A stretch of 64,000 nucleotides of DNA from Alphaproteobacteria bacterium (GTDB lineage Bacteria > Pseudomonadota > Alphaproteobacteria > UBA9219), in assembly GCA_026225415.1 (NCBI GenBank), contig JAMFSS010000001.1, positions 248,001-312,000 of the forward strand. Reading direction: 5' to 3'. Positions 9,901 to 16,631 of the stretch are shown here, piece after piece. Both the position numbers and the translations under genes were made by a program. How positions within the stretch are numbered: the first letter of the stretch is position 1; the number at the start of each line of letters is the position of its first letter. The notes beneath the pieces were generated by a model. The model ran no database searches. It worked only from the letters and a program-made list of their open reading frames with translations, and had not been told where the DNA came from.

Positions 9901-10640
9901 ACGAACATGAGCCGAACGCCGAAGGCATCGTCGATTATTCGCGCACCAATGCCGGTGCCGAATACCGTAACGGCGATGTAACCGCCACCGGCGCGCCTAC
10001 ATTCAACGAATATAATGGCCGCGAGCGCGTTGGCGCCGATGGCACATTGAAATATACCTTCAACGATATGTGGACGGCGGGCATCGCGGCTGAACTTTTT
10101 GCCGCGAACACACCGCTGCGTGCGCTTAACACGGGCGTTACCGCAGATCGTTACGACGCTAATTTAGTGTGGCGTCAGGATGACACGCGCGAATTGACGT
10201 TGGACACTTATGTGATGCCGTTCTCGGATGGCAATTTCCGCACCGTTCAGGATGCGGAATTCATCCAGCGTTTGTTCACGAATCCAAACTTCAAACTGGA
10301 TGGCGAAATCAATCTGGCGTCGTCGCAGGATAACAAAGACGAAAACCGTTTGTATTATAACCCATCGCTGGATTTCACCGGTTTGGCAGGTTTGCGCGCG
10401 ACGCAGACTTTGTATCACCGCTACGAAACCTTGTATGAACACAGCTTGCTGGCGATGCCGGGTCTTTATGCGCAACAGCATTACGGAACATCTGCCGCGT
10501 GGTTGGTGCGTTATGAACAACGCATTCATTACAATGATACGCTTAACGCCGGTGCGGGCGTCAATTATACGCATCAGGATTACGATGGTGCGGCCCAGGA
10601 TGCCGTTAGTTTGACAGTCGATGTTGTGGAGCGGTTCTAA
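6996..10640 (+). CDS. pgaA: Poly-beta-1,6-GlcNAc export porin PgaA, enlarged
   Basis: A 1214-residue outer-membrane protein exporting poly-N-acetylglucosamine. The ATG at 6996 is preferred over the upstream TTG at 6975 because it directly begins the signal peptide (MIQRTKNNYLN, then a hydrophobic stretch ending IAHAQ). A Ser/Ala/Pro-rich linker follows, then a long TPR superhelix. Three tandem modules of about 142-149 residues start near residues 135, 284 and 426. Each has an ARAGxYxEAL helix, a D(Y)xAxLxWAGxDADAV motif, a PDYxLxAxxxxYRxxxxPxxA motif and an SPxN loop. From about residue 917 the sequence becomes a 16-strand-type beta-barrel ending VDVVERF with a C-terminal aromatic. E. coli PgaA is about 807 residues, so the periplasmic TPR part is greatly extended. 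It overlaps pgaB by one base (TAATG). Confidence 0.9.
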   Translation: MIQRTKNNYLNSTATLVVLGSFLITGSIAHAQTNGAAVDASSGSAIGTTANPAVPADVDSVAPSTPLMPATIVPPASSTPSSAASTSIGTSGNEETTTASPHRTIGDTAAKVLDAISKHPTEREGKVPEWRIDQDKAVQAARAGQYDQSLATLQKLHAEHPEIVGISYDYAAILGWAGRDADAVAAYKALPAVSPTVPERPDYLIDSVGHAYRNLHQPADALTVYQLGIQKYPDNQSFKAGEILSTLENGKIADAKALAQGAEAKFTTPTDDLTIAIKTAYRADAVDMARNAHFKEALDAFASLHTKYPTDTAITGDYVAVLSWAGHDTECVALYQTLNGVDTPDYVLDAAAHSYRNLRKPQQALDLYQAALAKSPDNVVYAVGAIYSLSDLGRSKEALAMAREQLAKHPEKPPELVKAYSYIQRRAAIDLARAGHYNEALKLLRELRREYPSDTTEEMDYIAVLSWAGHDADAVKEYKKIARQPMPDYVLEAVGASYRRMGQPDKAIVVYRRGLKQSPRNEIFVAGIVRCLNDLKRYDEGEKIAKEYTHRYGDHLQVLLAGGESSNMNDENIEALNFFERANSVAPKNREALRGVVQTEDHLGASHLALKTAGRHPGLLKADEYRALVGNADSALVRWGPLEPASEATRYQETDKALATLDGHIAKWSAMNKPSVYPNIQRARFDRIVALRDRSRMQDAVAEYNALVQEGVEIPGYALEAVGEAYLYLREPEIARDIFLKALESQPNDFETRRLLAYAYLECDQYDEAFSTSDKVLADEPQWIYLKGEPERQPNPNRAIAELDSGDLRQYAGMSSAADERITPIVQAGPYDARNRAAAGNLYLAQGLPRKAMEQYEIGKAINDGHDVNNEVGIANANLALQNFPEAESQTQSLVKRFPENLSVQRADRDWEVHNMAEVDAHAGYNFAPSGGSTNDISPNGQGYDVGAELYSAPIDYNWRLFAGEDWFHEHEPNAEGIVDYSRTNAGAEYRNGDVTATGAPTFNEYNGRERVGADGTLKYTFNDMWTAGIAAELFAANTPLRALNTGVTADRYDANLVWRQDDTRELTLDTYVMPFSDGNFRTVQDAEFIQRLFTNPNFKLDGEINLASSQDNKDENRLYYNPSLDFTGLAGLRATQTLYHRYETLYEHSLLAMPGLYAQQHYGTSAAWLVRYEQRIHYNDTLNAGAGVNYTHQDYDGAAQDAVSLTVDVVERF

Positions 10641-12631
10641 TGATTATGCGTCTTTTCGCTCGTCTGGCTTTTGGCCTTTTGTTGGTTGCCTCTACGGCGG
10701 CAACGGCAATGGCGGCTGTGCCTCCATCGGGTTCTTTCATGGCCTTGTGTTATCACAATGTCGAAGACACCGATCCCGATCAAACCTATGACGGTGTCAG
10801 CACCACCAAACTGATCGAACAATTGTCATGGCTGCAACATGAAGGCTACACCGCGATTTCGGTGAATGATTTGCTGGCCGCGCGTTCGGGCAAAAAACCA
10901 TTGCCTGCCAAAGCTGTATTGCTCAGCTTCGATGACGGTTATGAAAGCTTTTACACCCGCGTTTATCCGATTTTGCGCGCGTTCCATTACCCTGCCGTTA
11001 TCGGTGTGGTTGATGAATGGATGGGCTCCAAGATTGGCTCACATGGTGGTGCGCATGCCGGTGACCGCGTGAATTACGGCGATGTCACCATGCCGCGCAG
11101 CGCGTTTCTGACATGGAAACAAATCCGCGAAATGCAAAAATCGGGTTTGGTCGAAGTCGCTTCGCATACGCATGCGATGCATTATGGCGTTCTGGCCAAC
11201 CCGCAAGGCAACAAGGAACCGGATGCTTTATCCGCCATTTATGACTCGCATACGGGTTCTTATGAAATGGCTTCGGCCTATGCCAAGCGTTTGGATGATG
11301 ATGCCGCCGCTTCGGTTCGCACCATTAAAAAGGAAACGGGCCGCGCGCCGCGCGTGATGATCTGGCCTTATGGTGCCTATAACGATCTGGGTATGAAGAT
11401 TCAAAACGAACATGGCATGCCGATCACGCTGTCGCTGGAAGATGGTTATGCCACCGTCAGCGATCTGCGCTCGACACCACGCGCATTGGTCAAGGACGAC
11501 CCAAGCCTGTCGGATTTCGCCATTCAGACGCGTCAGTTCAGCAAGGTTGCGCCGATGCGCGTTATCCAGGTTGATCTGGATTATGTCTATGACCCCGATC
11601 CCGAACAGGAAGCCAAAAATCTCGATATGCTGATCTCGCGTGTGTACAACATGAAGATCAACACGGTTTTCCTGCAAGCTTTCTCTGACCCCACGGCATC
11701 CGGCGTTGCCAAGGAAGTTTACTTCCCCAACCGCTTCCTGCCTGTGCGTCAGGATTTGTTCAACCGCGTCGCGTGGCAGTTGGAAACACGCGCGATGGTC
11801 AAGGTTTATGGCTGGTTGCCCGTCTTGTCGTTTGATTTCGGCGATGACGTGACGCCGGTTACGGCCTGGAATCCGGCCACCAATTCGGCCGCGCCCGATG
11901 CCAAAGCCTATCACCGCATTTCGCCTTTCGATCCCGAAGGCCGTCGCCGCATTATCGGCCTGTACGAAGATCTTGGCCGCCATGGCCCGATCGACGGCTT
12001 GCTGTTCCATGATGATGCGATGCTGTCCGATTTCGAAGATGCCAGCGCACCGGCTCTGGCTGCCTATCAGGCGGCTGGCTTCCCCGGCTCGATCGCTGAA
12101 ATCCGCGCCAACCCGGAAACACTGGGACGCTGGGCGGCTTTCAAAACCGATACTCTGGTGCAATTTACGCAAGAACTTGCCGCGCATGTTCGCGTGTACC
12201 GCGCGCCTTTGAAGACTGTTCGTAATATCTATGCCTCTTTGCTGACCAATCCGGAAAGCGAATCCTGGTTCTCGCAAAACTATGACGAGTTCCTGAAGGC
12301 TTATGATTACACGGCTGTCGAAGCGATGCCTTTGATGGAAAATGTGCCATCCTATGATCAGGATGAATGGATGAACAATCTCGTCACTATTGCCGCCACG
12401 CGCCCCGACGGGCTGAAGCGAACGGTGTTTGAATTGCAATCCGTCGATTGGCATATTAAGGATAGCAGCCGCGCTGTTTCAACCGACACGCTGGGCGGGC
12501 AAATGAATTTGCTGGCACGCCGTGGAGCCTTGAATTTCGGCTATTATCCTGATGACTTTATCGCTAATGTGCCGGACGCTGATGCCCTGCACAAAGATTT
12601 TTCACTGCAAACATATCCGTACACGCCATGA
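10640..12631 (+). CDS. pgaB: PNAG N-deacetylase/glycoside hydrolase PgaB
   Basis: A 663-residue two-domain periplasmic enzyme that partially de-N-acetylates poly-beta-1,6-GlcNAc so it can be exported through PgaA. The N-terminal carbohydrate-esterase-4 domain shows MALCYHNVED, LSFDDGYESF (catalytic Asp pair) and SHTHAMHYG (metal-binding His). The WPYGAYN motif closes the domain. From about residue 305 the PgaB-type C-terminal TIM-barrel domain follows (QVDLDYVYDPDPEQ, INTVFLQAFSDP, GLLFHDDAMLSDFED). The N-terminus is a signal-peptidase-I type leader (TAATAMAAVPP) with no lipobox. An in-frame ATG two codons later (10646) is an alternative start. It overlaps pgaC by four bases. Confidence 0.94.
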   Translation: MIMRLFARLAFGLLLVASTAATAMAAVPPSGSFMALCYHNVEDTDPDQTYDGVSTTKLIEQLSWLQHEGYTAISVNDLLAARSGKKPLPAKAVLLSFDDGYESFYTRVYPILRAFHYPAVIGVVDEWMGSKIGSHGGAHAGDRVNYGDVTMPRSAFLTWKQIREMQKSGLVEVASHTHAMHYGVLANPQGNKEPDALSAIYDSHTGSYEMASAYAKRLDDDAAASVRTIKKETGRAPRVMIWPYGAYNDLGMKIQNEHGMPITLSLEDGYATVSDLRSTPRALVKDDPSLSDFAIQTRQFSKVAPMRVIQVDLDYVYDPDPEQEAKNLDMLISRVYNMKINTVFLQAFSDPTASGVAKEVYFPNRFLPVRQDLFNRVAWQLETRAMVKVYGWLPVLSFDFGDDVTPVTAWNPATNSAAPDAKAYHRISPFDPEGRRRIIGLYEDLGRHGPIDGLLFHDDAMLSDFEDASAPALAAYQAAGFPGSIAEIRANPETLGRWAAFKTDTLVQFTQELAAHVRVYRAPLKTVRNIYASLLTNPESESWFSQNYDEFLKAYDYTAVEAMPLMENVPSYDQDEWMNNLVTIAATRPDGLKRTVFELQSVDWHIKDSSRAVSTDTLGGQMNLLARRGALNFGYYPDDFIANVPDADALHKDFSLQTYPYTP

Positions 12632-13929
12632 CAAGAAAAATATTCGGTCTTTCAATCATCCTGTTCCTTGTCCTTTATGGGCTTGTGACCGGCTACATGC
12701 TTGACTTCATCTTCCTGTATCCACTCTTCATGTCGATCATGTGGATTATCGGGGGGCTGTATTTCTATTTCCATTGGGAACGCGGCACGCCAAGCCCCGA
12801 TGTGACGCCGACATGTTCGGAATATCCGTTCGTGACCGTGTTGATCCCTTGCTTCAACGAAGGCGCGAATGTTGCCGAAACAATCGAAGCCGCCAACGGC
12901 CAAAACTGGGCTGGCGATTTTGAAATTATCGCGATCAATGACGGCTCCAGCGACGATACAGGCGCGCGTCTTGACCAACTGGCCAAAGAATATCCCCGTC
13001 TGCGCGTTATTCAATTTGCCGCCAACCAAGGCAAGGCGATGGCGTTGCGTATGGGCGCTTTGGTTGCGCGCGGCGAATATATCGTTTGCGTCGACGGTGA
13101 CGCGATGCTGCATGAAAATGCTTTGTCCTATCTTGTGCGTCCTTTGGTTGAAAACCCGCGCGTCGGTGCCGTTACCGGCAATCCGCGCGTGCGTACCCGT
13201 TCGACCTTTATCGGCAAGATTCAGGTGGGCGAGTTTTCATCCATCATCGGTCTTATCAAACGCGCCCAGCGTATTTACGGGCATCTGTTCACCATCTCTG
13301 GCGTTATCTGTTCGTTCCGTCGCCGCGCTTTGCATGATTGCGGTTATTGGGATCTGAACATGGTGACCGAAGATATTGATATCAGCTGGTCGCTCCAATT
13401 ACGCCATTGGTCTATCCAATATGAACCCAATGCGCTCTGCTGGATATTGATGCCTGAAACCCTGCGCGGCCTGTGGAAACAGCGCGTGCGTTGGGCGCAA
13501 GGCGGCGCGGAAGTGTTCTTCAAGAACATTATCCGTATCTGGAAATGGATGGATCACCGTATGTGGATCCTGATTGTCGATTTCGTCCTTTCAACCGTGT
13601 GGGCTTATTCATACCTGTTGTCGTTGATCTTGTGGGCGATGGGCAAATTCTGGGTTATGCCGGCCACGCTTAACGTGCCGACCATCTTCCCGCCCGCTTT
13701 CTGGGGTTTGGTTTTGGCGTTCGTCAATATGTGTCAGTTCGTCACCGCTATGACGATCGAAACACGCTACGAACATAAGCTGCTGCGTCTGTTGGGCTGG
13801 ATTGTCTGGTATCCTTTGGTGTTCTGGATTGTGTCGATGTTCACCATGCTGGTCGCCGTTCCCAAGGCCTTCTTTAAATCACGCACCAAACGCGCCGCAT
13901 GGGGCGCGTCGGATAGAGGTTTCAAATGA
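12628..13929 (+). CDS. pgaC: PNAG synthase glycosyltransferase PgaC
   Basis: A 433-residue inner-membrane family-2 glycosyltransferase that polymerises UDP-GlcNAc into beta-1,6-GlcNAc. Two N-terminal membrane helices (about 5-50) precede the GT-A domain. The processive-transferase residues are visible: INDGSSDDT (first Asp), VDGDAML (DxD), TEDIDISW (TED) and QRVRWAQGG (QxxRW). At least three further membrane helices follow from about residue 310. It begins four bases inside pgaB and ends four bases inside pgaD (ATGA overlaps on both sides), so the three are tightly coupled. Confidence 0.95.
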   Translation: MTRKIFGLSIILFLVLYGLVTGYMLDFIFLYPLFMSIMWIIGGLYFYFHWERGTPSPDVTPTCSEYPFVTVLIPCFNEGANVAETIEAANGQNWAGDFEIIAINDGSSDDTGARLDQLAKEYPRLRVIQFAANQGKAMALRMGALVARGEYIVCVDGDAMLHENALSYLVRPLVENPRVGAVTGNPRVRTRSTFIGKIQVGEFSSIIGLIKRAQRIYGHLFTISGVICSFRRRALHDCGYWDLNMVTEDIDISWSLQLRHWSIQYEPNALCWILMPETLRGLWKQRVRWAQGGAEVFFKNIIRIWKWMDHRMWILIVDFVLSTVWAYSYLLSLILWAMGKFWVMPATLNVPTIFPPAFWGLVLAFVNMCQFVTAMTIETRYEHKLLRLLGWIVWYPLVFWIVSMFTMLVAVPKAFFKSRTKRAAWGASDRGFK

Positions 13930-14384
13930 GCAAGCTTCCTTACGAACATTACATCATCACCGACTCGGATGATGTTTCCTTCCTCATCCGCCTGCGCGAC
14001 ATCATTTTGACAATCGCTCTGTGGGTTATCTATATCTACTTCATCCGCGACTCTTTCGCGTTTGTGGCGGATTTGTTCCGCTGGATGATGAGCGGGTTTG
14101 ACGACTACACCCAATATGACGCGCTGAAAATCATCCCGACCATTCAGGCCTATTTGCAGGTCGCGGGCGTGATGACGGTCATCTATCTGGGCTGGGCGAT
14201 TTATAACATGCTGCGTTTCCGTGGCCGCCAACGCCGCAAGCCGCGTGCGACGGTAACACCGGTTGATTTGGCGAACATGTATGGTTTCTCAACCGAAACC
14301 GTCACAGCATGGCAGGAATCGAACAACATGGTCATGCATCACGATGCCGAAGGCCATCTGACGGATGTGAAGTTGAATTCGTAA
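13926..14384 (+). CDS. pgaD: PgaD-like accessory subunit of the PNAG synthase
   Basis: A 152-residue inner-membrane protein with two predicted helices (about residues 25-50 and 78-102) and a basic cytosolic segment (FRGRQRRKPRA). In E. coli, PgaD partners PgaC and is stabilised by cyclic-di-GMP binding at the PgaC-PgaD interface. Sequence conservation in this family is low, so the call rests on position (last gene of pgaABCD, four-base overlap with pgaC), size and topology. The C-terminal soluble tail (TPVDLANMYGFSTETVTAWQ) resembles the usual post-membrane segment. Confidence 0.85.
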   Translation: MSKLPYEHYIITDSDDVSFLIRLRDIILTIALWVIYIYFIRDSFAFVADLFRWMMSGFDDYTQYDALKIIPTIQAYLQVAGVMTVIYLGWAIYNMLRFRGRQRRKPRATVTPVDLANMYGFSTETVTAWQESNNMVMHHDAEGHLTDVKLNS

Positions 14385-14412
14385 TTTTTTCTTTATTCAA
14401 TAAAAAAATTTC

Positions 14413-14919
14413 ATGGCTTTTACATATCAAGAACAGCTTCGCATGAACGCCATTATCAATGCCTTGGTGTATGATGCGGGCGAAGTATATGATATTTCTC
14501 TTGGCAGAGAATTTCGTGATCTTGTTTTTGAGAATTGCAATCTCAAACCTGACTCGCGTTTTCGTGCCCGATACACATCTTACTCTTCATCACAAAGTAT
14601 GATGGGCCATGCTGCTGGTATTGGAAATGTCAAAATAGACGGGCTAGAAAATAAGAAAGAATTTAAACTTGGATTTGGCAATCGGGTTCGTGTTGGTAAG
14701 TGGGATGTTTTCGCCAGTGCGGCCAGAGGGATTTGTATTGATGAAAGATTCAACGAGACGCGTGAGTCAGAAAATGAGATAGGGTATCGCCTTCAGCTTG
14801 ATCATCAGTTTGAACCAATTAATTTTATGGAAAAACACAATAAAGCTATTCGTTTTTTGAATATACTTATTGTACGCTCACGATATAGAACCCTTAAAAT
14901 GCCTTCCGTGTCTGGCTAA
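14413..14919 (+). CDS. Orphan AT-rich gene of unknown function
   Basis: A 168-residue protein I do not recognise, with neither a signal peptide nor a clear membrane segment. The middle is Ser/Tyr-rich (ARYTSYSSSQSMMG) and the second half is basic. Base composition is clearly richer in A+T than the adjacent pga and nadK genes, and there is no good Shine-Dalgarno sequence before the ATG, only an A-rich run. It lies 28 bases after pgaD and could be read through from it, but composition points to later acquisition. Confidence 0.55.
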   Translation: MAFTYQEQLRMNAIINALVYDAGEVYDISLGREFRDLVFENCNLKPDSRFRARYTSYSSSQSMMGHAAGIGNVKIDGLENKKEFKLGFGNRVRVGKWDVFASAARGICIDERFNETRESENEIGYRLQLDHQFEPINFMEKHNKAIRFLNILIVRSRYRTLKMPSVSG

Positions 14920-14937
14920 TTTATATATACAAAAAAT

Positions 14938-15699
14938 TCACGACATAAACTGTTCCCGAATAATCCGTTCGCTCAGATGCTGATCGGGGTCGAACAAAAG
15001 GCTGATATTCTGTTGGCAATCCAGCCAGATTTTCGCTTTGGCGATGTTGCGGATAACGGAAGAACCTGCCTCAATCCGCACTGGACGTTTTTCGGTTTCC
15101 AGTACGGCGATTTCCGTTACCGCATCCTGCGGTAAAACCGCATGCGACCAGCCGCGCGGGCGATAACCGCTGATGGCGGTCATAATAAGTGTATTGGCGT
15201 TCAACGGCATAATCGGCCCGCCGCAGGAATGGTTATAGGCGGTGCTGCCCGCAGGCGTCGAAACCAATATGCCGTCGCCGCTGAATTTCGCAATGCGTTC
15301 TGTGCCATCAATCGACACGGATAACTTTACCGCCTGTGGCGTTTCGCGCAACACGGTAATTTCGTTAATGGCCGAAGCCGAGATGGTATTGCCGTTTAAC
15401 AATGTCGCATCGATGCGAAGAGGGTGCAGCATAACCGCCTGCGCCTTGGCCAGACGTTCGGGTAAATCTTCCGCCGTGTCGCCATTGCACAAAAACCCAA
15501 CCGATTCGGTGCGGCGAATCGCAAAAATCGGTTTGCCGCTTTCCATCGTTTCATACAAGGTGTGCAGCACATGCCCATCGCCGCCCAGCGCCACAATGAT
15601 GTCGGCGCCCTTAAAATCGGCCTGTCCGTAACGTTTGGTAAAATCAGTAAAACTTTGTTGCGCAAGCCTAGAATGGCTCGATGTGAAGTGAATTTTCAT
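14938..15699 (-). CDS. nadK: NAD kinase
   Basis: A 253-residue ATP-dependent NAD kinase that makes NADP. The GGDG motif is present in IIVALGGDGHVLHTLYE, and the NAD-binding NE motif is seen in SAINEITVLR. The phosphate-site segment FSGDGILVSTPAGSTAYNHS is nearly canonical. The sequence is short at the N-terminus, as in other alphaproteobacteria. Its promoter region is shared with the divergent chpT-che operon and includes a CtrA-type box. Confidence 0.95.
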   Translation of the reverse strand: MKIHFTSSHSRLAQQSFTDFTKRYGQADFKGADIIVALGGDGHVLHTLYETMESGKPIFAIRRTESVGFLCNGDTAEDLPERLAKAQAVMLHPLRIDATLLNGNTISASAINEITVLRETPQAVKLSVSIDGTERIAKFSGDGILVSTPAGSTAYNHSCGGPIMPLNANTLIMTAISGYRPRGWSHAVLPQDAVTEIAVLETEKRPVRIEAGSSVIRNIAKAKIWLDCQQNISLLFDPDQHLSERIIREQFMS

Positions 15700-15717
15700 G
15701 TGCCTGTAAACCCAATT

Positions 15718-15732
15718 TTAAGCGTCTCTTAA
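15718..15732. promoter_or_regulatory. Full CtrA-type binding site (TTAA-N7-TTAA)
   Basis: TTAAGCGTCTCTTAA matches exactly the gapped palindrome recognised by the cell-cycle response regulator CtrA of alphaproteobacteria. It lies 19 bases upstream of nadK and 168 bases upstream of chpT. ChpT is the phosphotransferase that feeds CtrA, so feedback control is plausible. Chance occurrence of an eight-base motif cannot be excluded. Confidence 0.55.
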
Positions 15733-15788
15733 CGACTCGCAAGCCATTCTAACAGACCAATCAATCTATTCAAATACCTGTCGCAGTC

Positions 15789-15861
15789 CAAGAATTGGCA
15801 AGCCGTGTCCCTAAAATGCTTTAAGAAACCAGATTGCCACTAAACAGCTTGCCAATTCTTG
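15789..15861. repeat. 15-bp perfect inverted repeat upstream of chpT
   Basis: CAAGAATTGGCAAGC (15789-15803) and its exact reverse complement GCTTGCCAATTCTTG (15847-15861) enclose 43 bases. Pairing continues imperfectly outward (GCAGTC and GAGTTGC). The right arm ends 38 bases before the chpT start, so it could be an operator pair or a leader hairpin. Confidence 0.75.
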
Positions 15862-15899
15862 AGTTGCAATGAAATTAAAACTTAAAAAAGGCGTCTTCT

Positions 15900-16577
15900 A
15901 TGCAAATCGACATGCGCGTGATGGAGCTTCTGGCTTCCAAAATCTGTCACGATCTGGTCAGCCCCGTCAGCGCCATTAATAACGGCGTCGAGCTGATCGA
16001 GGATATCGGCGGCGATGTGGTCGAGGAAGCAATGAAGCTGATCGGTGACAGCGGCGCAACAGCCGCGCGCCGTTTGCGCCTGTTCCGCATGGCCTATGGC
16101 CGGGCGGGCAGCGAGGAAGCGCTGGCCACGCGCGATGTCAAACAGGTGGCAGAACAATATTTATCGACAACCAAAGTGTCGCTGATCTGGGCGGATGATA
16201 TGCCTTCATACGAAGTGGCAGAACAACGCGGATTTTTAAAAACTTTGCTGAACGTTATTATTATGGCCGAAGAATCTTTGGCCTATGGCGGCGTTGTGAC
16301 ATTGCGCGCCGCGACGGATGGATGCCGCGTAGAAATCGTCGGGCGCAATGCGCAACTTTCACTTCCGATTCAGGAAGCGTTGGAAGGCAACGTGCCGTTC
16401 GATGTGTTGACGCCGCGCAGCATACAATCTTATGTCACCGGGCGTTTCGCCGAACATTTTGGTTTGAAGCTGGCGCATGATCATTCCATCACCGACAGGC
16501 TTGATCTCCTTTTGTCCACCAATGTTGTCGCGTTAAACGTGCAAGAACCGTCGGGTATGCTCGTAAATCTTTCTTAA
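15900..16577 (+). CDS. chpT: ChpT-type histidine phosphotransferase
   Basis: A 225-residue dimeric pseudo-kinase phosphotransferase. In Caulobacter and relatives ChpT passes phosphate from CckA to CtrA and CpdR. The phospho-acceptor His17 sits in KICHDLVSPVSAINNGVELI, the characteristic DHp helix, followed by the second helix (AATAARRLRLFRMAYG region). The C-terminal part resembles a degraded HATPase domain lacking clear ATP-binding G boxes. It is the first gene of the che cluster, 54 bases before cheA. In this position it could serve either the CtrA pathway or the chemotaxis system; sequence alone does not decide. Confidence 0.88.
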   Translation: MQIDMRVMELLASKICHDLVSPVSAINNGVELIEDIGGDVVEEAMKLIGDSGATAARRLRLFRMAYGRAGSEEALATRDVKQVAEQYLSTTKVSLIWADDMPSYEVAEQRGFLKTLLNVIIMAEESLAYGGVVTLRAATDGCRVEIVGRNAQLSLPIQEALEGNVPFDVLTPRSIQSYVTGRFAEHFGLKLAHDHSITDRLDLLLSTNVVALNVQEPSGMLVNLS

Positions 16578-16631
16578 GCATTTACCCCCAAGCTTGGCGA
16601 TAAGAAATGTTTTCCACCCAAAGGATAAATC

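Noticed and set aside
8919-9908. 329-codon minus-strand frame inside pgaA
   Set aside because: Shadow of the pgaA reading frame caused by codon bias; no domain, no start signals.
11228-12454. 408-codon minus-strand frame inside pgaB
   Set aside because: Same reason: lies wholly antisense to the well supported PgaB.
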